A stretch of 64,000 nt of DNA from an uncultured beta proteobacterium (GTDB lineage: Bacteria; Pseudomonadota; Gammaproteobacteria; Burkholderiales; Burkholderiaceae_C). The notes beneath the pieces were generated by a model, which was given only the letters and a program-made list of their open reading frames with translations, had not been told where the DNA came from and made no database searches. This document shows positions 34,721 through 42,899 of the stretch, one piece after another (the first letter of the stretch is position 1; each line of letters starts with the position of its first letter). The position numbers were made by a program, and so were the translations under genes. The stretch is from NCBI GenBank assembly GCA_903960915.1, contig CAJCCO010000141.1, positions 1 to 64,000 of the forward strand, written 5' to 3'.

Positions 34721-35710
34721 ATGAAGATGTTGTCCCGCCGTCGCCAGTCGCTCGTAGCTGCATTGCTGGGGGCTTTGAGCCTGGCCTGCCCCTGGGGCGC
34801 GCAAGCGCAAAGCAGTTACCCCGACAAGCCCATGCGCTTTGTGGTGCCCTACCCCCCGGGCGGCGGCACTGACGTGATTGCGCGCATTGTGCAAAACCGC
34901 TTGTCTGCGGCGCTGGGCCAGAACGTTCTGATCGACAACAAAGGCGGTGCGGGCGGCTCGCTCGGCTCCGAACTGGTGGCCAAGGCCGCACCCGACGGTT
35001 ACACCGTGCTGTTCACCCTGAGCTCGCACACCATCAACCCGGCCATTTACCCCAAGCTCTCGTTTGACACCATCAAAGACTTCGAGCCAGTGGGCACGGT
35101 GGCCTCACTGCCGCAGATTTTGGTGGCCAACAATGCCCTGCCGGTACGCAACGTGGCCGAACTGATTGCACTGGCCAAGGCCAAACCTGATTCGCTGTCG
35201 TTCGCCTCGGTAGGCAACGGTTCACCGGGCCACCTGGCGGGCGAATTGTTCAACCTGCGCACCAACACGCAAATCACCCACATTCCCTACCGGGGCGGTG
35301 GCCCGGCCGTGACCGACCTGATAGGCGGTCAGGTGCAGCTGCTGTGGGTGTCCATCCCGGCGGCGGCGCAGTTCGTCAAGGCCGGCAAGGTCAAGGCGCT
35401 GGCGGTGTCCACCCTCAAGCGCAGCACGGCTTTTCCGGATGTACCCACCATGCACGAGGCCGGCCTGACCGACTTCGAGGTGGACTCCTGGTACGCCATG
35501 CTGGTGCCGGCCAAAACGCCCCGGCCCATCATTGACAAGCTGAACCGCGCGCTCAACACGGTATTGGCCGAGGCGCCCATTCGCAGCCAGTTGCTGGAGC
35601 AGGGCAGCGAAGCCGTCGGCGGCACGCCCGAGGCCCTGGGTAAAGTCATTGCCGCCGAGATTCCCAAATGGAACAAGCTGGTGAAAGACGCCAAAATCAA
35701 GGCCGATTGA
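34721..35710 (+). CDS. Tripartite tricarboxylate (Bug/TTT) family substrate-binding protein, candidate sulfoacetate receptor
   Basis: The 329-residue protein has a signal peptide (residues 1-29, ending AQAQ) and the Bug signature YPDKPMRFVVPYPPGGGTDV. Other family segments are APDGYTVLF, HIPYRGGGPAVTDLIGG and SWYAMLVPAKTP. AGGAG lies six bases before the ATG. Bug proteins bind carboxylates and many are orphans that borrow TctAB-type membrane partners elsewhere. Position between the IclR gene and sauS suggests a sulfoacetate receptor, where Cupriavidus uses the MFS carrier SauU. Ligand is inference. Confidence 0.85.
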   Translation: MKMLSRRRQSLVAALLGALSLACPWGAQAQSSYPDKPMRFVVPYPPGGGTDVIARIVQNRLSAALGQNVLIDNKGGAGGSLGSELVAKAAPDGYTVLFTLSSHTINPAIYPKLSFDTIKDFEPVGTVASLPQILVANNALPVRNVAELIALAKAKPDSLSFASVGNGSPGHLAGELFNLRTNTQITHIPYRGGGPAVTDLIGGQVQLLWVSIPAAAQFVKAGKVKALAVSTLKRSTAFPDVPTMHEAGLTDFEVDSWYAMLVPAKTPRPIIDKLNRALNTVLAEAPIRSQLLEQGSEAVGGTPEALGKVIAAEIPKWNKLVKDAKIKAD

Positions 35711-35732
35711 ATTAATTAGCACGCCCTTACCC

Positions 35733-37163
35733 ATGCACACCCCCCAACAGCCCTACACCGAGAGCGCGACCGACAGCCTGGTCGCCGAGTTGGTCGCCCG
35801 TGCGCGCGCCGCCCAACAAATAGCTGAGGGCTACGACCAGGCCCGCGTGGACGAGTTGGTCAGCGCCGCCGGCTGGGCCATCATTGAGCCGGCCCGTAAC
35901 CGCGCCTTGGCCGAGCTGGCGGTGGCCGACACCGGCGTGGGCAATGTGGACGACAAGATTCGCAAGAACCACCGCAAGACCTTTGGCCTGTTGCGCGACC
36001 TGCAGGGCGCCAAATCTGTGGGCGTGCTGCATGACGACGCGGCCACCGGCATCACCGAAATTGCCCGCTCGGTGGGGGTGGTGTGCGCCATCACGCCCAG
36101 CACCAACCCGGCGGCCACACCGGCCAACAAGATCATCAACGCGCTCAAAGGGCGCAACGCCGTCATCGTGGCGCCTTCGCCCAAAGGCTGGTCTACCTGC
36201 GAGCGGTTGGTGCAGTACATCCACGCCCAGTTTGACTTGATTGGTGCGCCGCACGACCTGGTGCAGGTGCTGTCCTCGCCGGTCAACAAAGCGTCAACCC
36301 AGAGCCTGATGCGCCAATGCGACCTGGTGGTGGCCACCGGTTCACAGGCCAATGTGCGCGCCGCCTATGCCAGCGGCACGCCGGCGTTTGGTGTGGGCGC
36401 CGGCAACGTGGCCGGCATAGTGGACGAGAGCGCCGACCTGGCACTGTCCAGCGAGCGCATTCTGCGCTCCAAAACCTTTGACAACGCCACCAGCTGCTCC
36501 TCAGAGAACAGCCTGGTGCTGCTAGATGCCATTCGCGCCCCGGCCATTGCCGCTTTGTGCGCGCGCGGCGCGGTGCTGCTCAACGCCGCAGAAAAAGCGC
36601 AACTGCAGGCCGTGATGTGGCCTGACGGCAAGCTCTCGCCAGCCGTCATTGGGCAAAACGCGCAGGTGGTGGCACAGCGCGCCGGCTTGACCGCGATTGC
36701 CGCGCTGCAACCACGCCTGCTGCTGGTAGAAGAAGACCAAGTGGGCGAGGCCCACCCGTTCTCCGGCGAAAAACTGTGCCCAGTGCTCACGCTCTACGGC
36801 GCAAGCGACTTTACCGCCGCCATGCAGCAAGTGGCGCGCATTTACAGCTTTCAGGGCGCCGGCCACTCGGTGGGCTTGCACAGCGCGCACCCCGAGCGCG
36901 CCTTGCAACTTGGCCTGCACCTGCCGGTGTCGCGCGTGATCGTGGACCAGGCGCATGCCATTGCCACCGGCGGCAGCTTTGACAACGGCCTGCCGTTCTC
37001 GCTGTCCATGGGCTGTGGCACCTGGGGCAAAAACAATTTCTCCGAAAACATGAACTACCGCCACTACCTGAACATCACGCGTATCTCGCGCCCCATCCCC
37101 GAGCGCCTGCCCAGCGAAGCGGCGATCTTTGGCGCCTACTTTGCCAAGTACGGCCAGACATGA
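35733..37163 (+). CDS. sauS: Sulfoacetaldehyde dehydrogenase, CoA-acylating (SauS)
   Basis: This 476-residue member of the acylating aldehyde dehydrogenase group (EutE/AdhE-N like) has the cofactor region TPSTNPAATPANKIINALKG and the catalytic cysteine near residue 255 in NATSCSSENS. The final part reads MGCGTWGKNNFSENMNYRHY. Length and these segments resemble SauS, which reduces sulfoacetyl-CoA to sulfoacetaldehyde with NADPH. The next gene is the matching CoA ligase, overlapping by four bases. Acetaldehyde or succinate-semialdehyde activity is possible by family; the sulfonate context decides. Its product is the substrate of Xsc, 25 kb away. Confidence 0.82.
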   Translation: MHTPQQPYTESATDSLVAELVARARAAQQIAEGYDQARVDELVSAAGWAIIEPARNRALAELAVADTGVGNVDDKIRKNHRKTFGLLRDLQGAKSVGVLHDDAATGITEIARSVGVVCAITPSTNPAATPANKIINALKGRNAVIVAPSPKGWSTCERLVQYIHAQFDLIGAPHDLVQVLSSPVNKASTQSLMRQCDLVVATGSQANVRAAYASGTPAFGVGAGNVAGIVDESADLALSSERILRSKTFDNATSCSSENSLVLLDAIRAPAIAALCARGAVLLNAAEKAQLQAVMWPDGKLSPAVIGQNAQVVAQRAGLTAIAALQPRLLLVEEDQVGEAHPFSGEKLCPVLTLYGASDFTAAMQQVARIYSFQGAGHSVGLHSAHPERALQLGLHLPVSRVIVDQAHAIATGGSFDNGLPFSLSMGCGTWGKNNFSENMNYRHYLNITRISRPIPERLPSEAAIFGAYFAKYGQT

Positions 37164-38701
37164 GCGCCACCGTTCGCACGCTGATCGAGGCCCAGGCCCG
37201 CCAGCGCCCGCAAGCCATTTATGCCTGCACCCCTCAGGAGCAGGCTCAGGCGGAGGGGCAGGGACCGGGCCAGGCCGCATTCACTTTTTCCGAGCTGGCG
37301 CGCTCTTGCCGCCAGACTGCCGCCTGGCTTTGCGCGCTGGGCTCGCAGCCGGGCGAGACGGTGTCCGTGGTCATGCCCAATGGTTTGCAAACGCTGCGCC
37401 TGTTGCTGGGCGCGCTGCACGGCGGCTGGTGCGTGAACCCGGTCAACCTGCTGTCCCAACCCGAGCAAATGCGCTACGTGCTGGAGCACTCCGACTGCAC
37501 CGTGGTGCTGGCCAGCCCAGACTGGGCTGAGGCCGTGGCCAAAATCCTCACGCAGATAGCGCGCCCCATCACCCTGCAGGTGTGCGACCCCGAGCGCAAT
37601 GACTTGCCCCCGCAAGAACGGCTGACCCCGGCGCCGGCGCCCGAGGCCCTGGCGCTGCTGATGTACACCTCGGGCACCACTGGCGTGCCCAAAGGCGTGA
37701 TGCTGACGCAAGCCAACCTGGCGGCCAACGCGCAAGCCATCAGCACCGAACATGCGCTCACCCCCAGCGACCGCGTGCTGGCCGTGCTGCCGCTCTACCA
37801 TATCAATGCCTTTGCTGTGACCATGCTCGCCCCCCTGGCGCACGGCGGCAGCCTGGCCATGCCGCCCAAGTTTTCAGCCGCGCGCTTTTGGCAACAAGCC
37901 GTACAGGCACGTTGCACCTGGATCAACGTGGTGCCCACCATGATCTCCTACCTGCTGGAGGGCGCACCGCCAGCGGGCGATACCTCGGGCCTGCGCTTTT
38001 GCCGCTCGGCCTCGGCCGCGTTGCCGCCCGACCACCTGCGGGCGTTTGAGCAGCGCTTTGGCATTGGCATCATCGAGACCATGGGCCTGACTGAAACCGT
38101 GGCCCCATCGTTCTCCAACCCGCTGGCGCCTGCGCAGCGCAAGCTCGGCGCGGTGGGCCGGGCCTCGGGTGGCGAGGCCTGCGTTATCAACGCGCAGTTG
38201 CAAACGCTGCCCGACGGCGAGACCGGCGAGATTGCCATTCGCGGCCCCCACGTGATGCGCGGTTACTACAAAAACGAGGAAGCCACGCAAGCGGCCTTCA
38301 CCCCCGACGGCTGGCTGCGCACCGGCGACCTGGGGCACCGTGACAGTGACGGTTTTTTCTTTGTCACCGGCCGCATCAAGGAGCTGATCATCAAGGGCGG
38401 CGAGAACATTGCGCCGCGTGAAATTGACGAGGCGCTGTTACGCCACCCCGCCGTGCTCGACGCTGCCGCTGTGGGTTTTCCTGACCGCCATTACGGGCAA
38501 GATATTTTGGTGTGCCTGGTGCTGCGCCCGGGCCACCACGTGCTTGATGACGAGCTGCGCGCCTTTTGCCTGGAACACCTGGGGCGCTTCAAAACACCCC
38601 GGCACTTTTGCCGGCTGGACGACCTGCCGCGCGGGCCGTCAGGCAAGGTGCAACGGCTCAAGCTGTTGAGCTTGCCAGCCTGTCAGGCCTTGCTTGGTTG
38701 A
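37160..38701 (+). CDS. sauT: Sulfoacetate-CoA ligase, AMP-forming (SauT)
   Basis: This 513-residue adenylate-forming enzyme has the P-loop-like MYTSGTTGVPKGVMLTQANL, the A5-like MGLTETVAPSF, the hinge GWLRTGDLGHRD and the C-terminal lysine motif GPSGKVQR. It activates a carboxylic acid with ATP and CoA. ATGA overlap with sauS and the sulfonate setting support sulfoacetate as substrate, giving sulfoacetyl-CoA. Without context it would read as a generic acyl-CoA synthetase. The N-terminal region has a low-complexity QEQAQAEGQGPGQ stretch. Confidence 0.8.
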   Translation: MSATVRTLIEAQARQRPQAIYACTPQEQAQAEGQGPGQAAFTFSELARSCRQTAAWLCALGSQPGETVSVVMPNGLQTLRLLLGALHGGWCVNPVNLLSQPEQMRYVLEHSDCTVVLASPDWAEAVAKILTQIARPITLQVCDPERNDLPPQERLTPAPAPEALALLMYTSGTTGVPKGVMLTQANLAANAQAISTEHALTPSDRVLAVLPLYHINAFAVTMLAPLAHGGSLAMPPKFSAARFWQQAVQARCTWINVVPTMISYLLEGAPPAGDTSGLRFCRSASAALPPDHLRAFEQRFGIGIIETMGLTETVAPSFSNPLAPAQRKLGAVGRASGGEACVINAQLQTLPDGETGEIAIRGPHVMRGYYKNEEATQAAFTPDGWLRTGDLGHRDSDGFFFVTGRIKELIIKGGENIAPREIDEALLRHPAVLDAAAVGFPDRHYGQDILVCLVLRPGHHVLDDELRAFCLEHLGRFKTPRHFCRLDDLPRGPSGKVQRLKLLSLPACQALLG

Positions 38702-39491
38702 GCTGGCCAGCTTCAGCGGCCTGACCTGGCTGCTTTGCCTGGGCGTGGTCTGCCTGGCCGGGGCGGTGCGCGGCTTTGCCGGCTTTGGGTTTTCTGCACT
38801 CAGCGTGTCGGCGCTGTCGCTGTTTCTGCCCCCCGCGCAGGTGATTCCGCCACTGCTCATGCTGGAGATTGCCGCCAGCATCACCCTCTTGCGCAGCGCC
38901 TGGAAAGACACCGACTGGGCCTGGCTGAGCTGGCTGATGCTGGGCAATGTGCTGTGCATTCCAGTGGGGCTGGCGCTGCTGAGCTACACCTCCGACACCA
39001 CGGTGCGCTTGTTCATTGGCCTGCTGTTGCTGGTGGTGGTGAGCCTGCAACTGCGCGGTTTGCGCTGGACCGGCGCCCCGACGCGGCGCCTGCGCCTGGT
39101 CACGGGCTTGGTGTCGGGTCTGGTCAACGGCGTGGCCGCCATGGGCGGGCTGGTGGTGGTGGTGATGTTGAGCGCCTCGACCCTGTCGCCCCAGGTCATG
39201 CGCGCCACGCTGGTGCTGCTGTTTTTGTTCGGTGACATTTACGCCCTGCTGTGCGCTGGACTGATGCCCACCAGCAGCCACCTGGGCGCGCCCTTGCTGG
39301 GCTGGGAAACCCTGCGCCTGGCGCTGGCCCTGCTGCCGCCCATGCTGCTGGGCATGGCGCTGGGGCAGCGCTTGTTTCAAGGGGTATCGCCCGAGCGCTT
39401 TCGCCGGTATGTGCTGCAACTGCTGTTGCTGCTGGCGCTGATCACCCTGACGCGCGCCGGCTGGCACCTGCTGCAGGTGCCCGCCCCTTAA
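38694..39491 (+). CDS. TauE/SafE (TSUP) family permease, candidate sulfite exporter
   Basis: This 265-residue hydrophobic protein has about eight membrane helices and the family motif GAVRGFAGFGFSALSVSALS, repeated in weaker form as LVSGLVNGVAAMGGLVVVVM in the second half. TSUP proteins move anionic sulfur compounds; TauE is proposed to export sulfite or sulfoacetate. The start is a TTG at 38694, eight bases inside sauT, so translation is probably coupled. It would relieve sulfite made by Xsc. Its stop overlaps that of the convergent SulP gene. Confidence 0.82.
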   Translation: MVELASFSGLTWLLCLGVVCLAGAVRGFAGFGFSALSVSALSLFLPPAQVIPPLLMLEIAASITLLRSAWKDTDWAWLSWLMLGNVLCIPVGLALLSYTSDTTVRLFIGLLLLVVVSLQLRGLRWTGAPTRRLRLVTGLVSGLVNGVAAMGGLVVVVMLSASTLSPQVMRATLVLLFLFGDIYALLCAGLMPTSSHLGAPLLGWETLRLALALLPPMLLGMALGQRLFQGVSPERFRRYVLQLLLLLALITLTRAGWHLLQVPAP

Positions 39492-41248
39492 ACGGCGCCT
39501 GGCTGGCCCTGGCAGTTGGCAAACACCCGCACCTGGCAGGTAGCGCATACCGAGGGCTGCAAATGGCGCAAGACCTGGCCAATGACGTCGTCGCCGAGCT
39601 GGAAGAAGTGGTCGGCCCCAATGCCCTCGTAGGCACCGCATTGGCGCAGTGTGGCGAGCGGCTCTTCCTTCATGTGAAAAATAAACAGGTCACCGCCCAG
39701 AGCGCGTCGGCGGCGCGTCTCTTGCAACAACCATTGCGCGCCTGCCAGGTCCATGAAGTTGATGCCTGAGGCCACCAGCAACACGTGGCGGTGCAGCGGC
39801 TGCTGCTCGTCCAACTGCTGCATGGCCTGCGCCAGGTGGTTGACGGCGCCAAAGTAGAGCGAGCCATTCACGCGCACGATCTTGAGCTGCGGGCAATCGG
39901 GCAGGCCGGTGACGGCGCTGAAGGCGGGCGGGGTTTGGCCCGGCAGCGGCTTCACATCTTCCACCCCGGGTTGCGAGGTGCGGTGCACATAAAACAGGAA
40001 AGACAGCGCCACACCAATGTAGATAGCAAACTCCAGCTCAATGGTCAGCGTGGCCACAAAGGTGGCCAGCAGCACCAAGGTTTCACGCCGGCTGGCGCGC
40101 ATGATCTCACCGGCATGGTGAAAGTCGAACAAGCCCCAGGCCACCACAAACAAAATGCCGGCCATGGCGGGAATCGGCAAGTACTTGGCCAGCGGCGCCA
40201 AAAACAGCATGATGCCCAACAGAAAGAAGGCAGAGAAGACGGCGGCCAGCGGTGTCTTGGCGCCGCTGGCGTAGTTCAGGCCGGTACGGTTGAATGAGCC
40301 GCTGGAGGCGTAGCCGGAGAAAAAACTGCCCACCAGGTTAGACAAACCTTGGCCCACAAACTCCTGGTTGCCGTCAATACGCTGGCCACTCTTGAGCGCC
40401 ATGGCGCGTGCAATCGACACCGCCTCGGTCAGGGCCAGCAAGGCCACCGCGGCGGCAATGGGGGCCATCTGGCGCAGGGCCTCCAGTGAGAAATCCGGGC
40501 GCGACAACGGCGGCAAGCCAATGCTTAAAGCACCAATGCTGGCAATGCCGGTGTTGGCCGCGCCCAGCAGGTGGTTAAGCGCCAGCGCCACCAGGCTGCC
40601 CACCACCATGCCCACAATCATGTGGGGCAGGCGCGGCACCCAGCGCTTGGCCGCCACGCAGGCCAGCACCGTCACCACCGCCACGCTGGTGACCGCCCAG
40701 TTGATGGCACCAGCCTGCTCCACCAGGCCCTTGAGCACCTGCCAGACCGAGGCGCCACGCGGCAGGTCAATGCCAAAGAAATTTTTCACCTGGCTGATCG
40801 CAATCAGCACCGCTGCGCCCGAGGTAAAACCCACCACCACGGTGTGCGACACAAAATTGATCAAGCTGCCCAGGCGCAACACCCCGAGCAGCAACTGGAA
40901 GATGCCAATCAAGAAGGTGAGGGTCAGCACCAGTTGCACATAGTTCGCACTGCCGGGCTCTGCCAGCGGGCTGATGGTGGCAAACACCACAATGGAAATG
41001 GCCGTGGTGGGGCCAGACACCAGATGCCAGGACGAACCCCACAGCGCCGCCACGATGGCGGGCAGCATGGCTGCGTACAAACCGTATTCAGGCGGCATGC
41101 CGGCAATGGTGGCAAAGGCCACTCCTTGCGGCACCAAAATCAGGCCGCCCGTTAAGCCGGCGATCAGGTCTGCGCGCAGTGTGCCGCGGTTAACCAGCGG
41201 CCACCAGTGTAAAAAAGGCAGCCAGCTGCGTGTCAATGAGCTCAACAT
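39488..41248 (-). CDS. SulP-family anion (sulfate) permease with STAS domain
   Basis: This 586-residue transporter has about 10-12 membrane helices with the SulP signatures VPQGVAFATIAGMPPEYGLY and GPTTAISIVVFATI. A C-terminal cytoplasmic STAS domain is present (VNGSLYFGAVNHLAQAMQQL; LLVASGINFMDLAGAQWLLQ). SulP proteins carry sulfate, bicarbonate or dicarboxylates. Beside a sulfite exporter candidate and downstream of sulfite-generating genes, sulfate transport is the natural guess, but the direction is unknown. The ATG at 41248 preceded by AGGA is used; a GTG at 41305 would add 19 residues. Confidence 0.85.
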   Translation of the reverse strand: MLSSLTRSWLPFLHWWPLVNRGTLRADLIAGLTGGLILVPQGVAFATIAGMPPEYGLYAAMLPAIVAALWGSSWHLVSGPTTAISIVVFATISPLAEPGSANYVQLVLTLTFLIGIFQLLLGVLRLGSLINFVSHTVVVGFTSGAAVLIAISQVKNFFGIDLPRGASVWQVLKGLVEQAGAINWAVTSVAVVTVLACVAAKRWVPRLPHMIVGMVVGSLVALALNHLLGAANTGIASIGALSIGLPPLSRPDFSLEALRQMAPIAAAVALLALTEAVSIARAMALKSGQRIDGNQEFVGQGLSNLVGSFFSGYASSGSFNRTGLNYASGAKTPLAAVFSAFFLLGIMLFLAPLAKYLPIPAMAGILFVVAWGLFDFHHAGEIMRASRRETLVLLATFVATLTIELEFAIYIGVALSFLFYVHRTSQPGVEDVKPLPGQTPPAFSAVTGLPDCPQLKIVRVNGSLYFGAVNHLAQAMQQLDEQQPLHRHVLLVASGINFMDLAGAQWLLQETRRRRALGGDLFIFHMKEEPLATLRQCGAYEGIGADHFFQLGDDVIGQVLRHLQPSVCATCQVRVFANCQGQPGAV

Positions 41249-41397
41249 TATTCCTAGGTACTTACCCGAATGCTCCGGGAGCAAGTGGGTGTCAACAGGC
41301 GCCACACCCAGCGGCGTTCACACCAGGCTCTCCAATGAAAAACTGTCATTTTGCGACTTTTATTGGGGATGGTGCTCTAGCAGTTTATAGAGATTTT

Positions 41398-41429
41398 CTG
41401 GCACTATGAAGGTCTGCATCTGGCCCTGT
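41398..41429 (+). promoter_or_regulatory. Predicted TauR operator upstream of first tauA
   Basis: Two direct copies of CTGGCNCTRT, CTGGCACTAT (41398-41407) and CTGGCCCTGT (41420-41429), start 22 bases apart, two helical turns. A further CTGGCCCTAA lies at 41480-41489. The repeats resemble the CTGGAC-type direct repeats described for TauR of Rhodobacter (from memory). They lie 100-130 bases before the tauA start. Confidence 0.65.
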
Positions 41430-41528
41430 GCGAAGAGATTTTTTTCGGCCAAACTGTTACTGCCCATCGGGTTGGCACGCTGGCCCTAAAAAAATGGCCG
41501 TGACATATTTATAAACAGGAGATCAAGA

Positions 41529-42539
41529 ATGGAAATGAAATTTTTACCCACGGTAACCAAAACCCTCGCCGGCTTGCTGCTCGCCGTCGGCCTGACCAGT
41601 GCTTATGCACAAACCAAAGAAGTCACCTTTGCGCACCAGGACATGCTGGTGCCACTGCGTACGGTCATGGAGTCGGGTGAGCTGGAAAAAGCCACCGGTT
41701 ACAAAATTAACTGGCGCATGTTTGGCGGCGGTGGCGATGTCATCAAGGCCATGGCCTCAGGTGGCGTGCAAATCGGCGAAGCCGGCTCCAGCCCCATCAC
41801 TGCGGCGGCCAGCCAGGGCCAGGACATCAAACTCTTCTGGATTCTGGACGACATCGCGGATGCCGAAGCTTTGATCTCGCGCAATGGCGCTGGCATCAAC
41901 AGTGTGAAAGACCTCAAAGGCAAAAAAGTGGCGACGCCCTTTGTCTCTACGGCGCACTACCAGTTGATGGCGATCATGAAGGTGGAGGGTGTTGATGCCA
42001 AGGGCGTCAACGTGATGAACATGCGGCCACCAGAAATTGCAGCGGCTTGGGAGCGTGGCGACATCGACGCGGCCTTCATCTGGGACCCCATCCTCTCCAA
42101 GATCAAAGGCAACGGCAAGACTATTGCGACCTCCAAGACCATTGGCGCCAAGGGTTTCCCAACCTTTGACGGCCTGGTGGTGAACGCCCAGTGGGCGAGC
42201 GAGAACGAGGCCTTCATGGTGGCGCTGGTCAAAGCCCTGGCCAAGGCCGACGGTGAATACCGCGCCAACAAAGCCAAGTGGACTGTGGACTCTCCGCAAG
42301 TCAAAGCTGTTGCCAAGTGGACCAAGGCTGACGCCAAAGACGTGCCGCCTTCCATGGCGCTGTACACCTTCCCCACTATGCAAGAGCAGATCGGACCCAA
42401 GTGGCTGGGCGGTGCAGCCGCCAAGGCCATGAGCACCACAGCTGACTTCTTGAAAGAACAGGGCCGTATCCAGGAAGTCAAGAAAGACTACTCGGCCTTC
42501 GTGACCGACGTCTACATCAAGAAAGCCATGGCCAAATAA
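41529..42539 (+). CDS. tauA: Taurine ABC transporter substrate-binding protein TauA (copy 1)
   Basis: This 336-residue protein has a signal peptide (residues 1-27, ending AYA-Q) and a TauA/SsuA-type fold. It shows GGVQIGEAGSSPITAAASQG, FVSTAHYQLMAIMKVEG, RPPEIAAAWERGDIDAAFIW and FLKEQGRIQEV, all with clear counterparts in E. coli TauA. It binds taurine or a related aminosulfonate in the periplasm. AGGAG lies seven bases before the ATG. It has its own promoter region with a repeat operator and is closed by a strong terminator, so it is transcribed separately from the second copy. Confidence 0.9.
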   Translation: MEMKFLPTVTKTLAGLLLAVGLTSAYAQTKEVTFAHQDMLVPLRTVMESGELEKATGYKINWRMFGGGGDVIKAMASGGVQIGEAGSSPITAAASQGQDIKLFWILDDIADAEALISRNGAGINSVKDLKGKKVATPFVSTAHYQLMAIMKVEGVDAKGVNVMNMRPPEIAAAWERGDIDAAFIWDPILSKIKGNGKTIATSKTIGAKGFPTFDGLVVNAQWASENEAFMVALVKALAKADGEYRANKAKWTVDSPQVKAVAKWTKADAKDVPPSMALYTFPTMQEQIGPKWLGGAAAKAMSTTADFLKEQGRIQEVKKDYSAFVTDVYIKKAMAK

Positions 42540-42563
42540 ACGCGCCTAACTGCGCAACCCCGA

Positions 42564-42593
42564 GGCGAAGCCACCAGGCTTCGCCTTTTTTTT
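42564..42593 (+). terminator. Intrinsic terminator after first tauA
   Basis: GGCGAAGCC-ACCA-GGCTTCGCC is a perfect 9-bp stem followed directly by eight or more T. It begins 24 bases after the tauA stop and separates this gene from the next tauA copy. Confidence 0.93.
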
Positions 42594-42752
42594 GGCCCAA
42601 ATCACGACTAGGGATATACCCGTAATCGCTTCGGTGCACTGAACGCGCCCAGCACTTTCCAGACGATGCGACAGGGGTGGCACCTCCCCAATGAAAACTG
42701 CACCATTTTGTGGCGCCAGGTGGCACTACTCTTGTGCCATTTCTCTCTGGAA

Positions 42753-42784
42753 CTGGCCCTGTAAAAGCATGCATCTGGCTCTAC
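42753..42784 (+). promoter_or_regulatory. Predicted TauR operator upstream of second tauA
   Basis: CTGGCCCTGT (42753-42762) and CTGGCTCTAC (42775-42784) are direct repeats with the same 22-base period as before the first tauA. An extra half-site CTGGAACTGG overlaps at 42747. A TACAAA hexamer at 42803-42808 could be the -10. The 360-base gap holding this site also contains, at 42688 onward, a block (CCAATGAAAACTG) closely resembling one at 41333 before the first tauA, showing that the promoter region was duplicated with the gene. Confidence 0.68.
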
Positions 42785-42899
42785 TACAAGCGGTCCACTG
42801 CGTACAAACTCATATGCTCATGCGGTCAGGTTGTTAGCCCCCGGCTAGCATGGACTTGCAATCATGCACACCCAATTTTTTTCAGAAAGATACCTCGCC

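Noticed and set aside
42721-42736. Sigma-54-like promoter (TGGCAC-N5-TTGT) before second tauA
   Set aside because: The -12 element is TTGT, not TTGC, the first tauA has no counterpart at the same place, and no sigma-54 activator gene is nearby.
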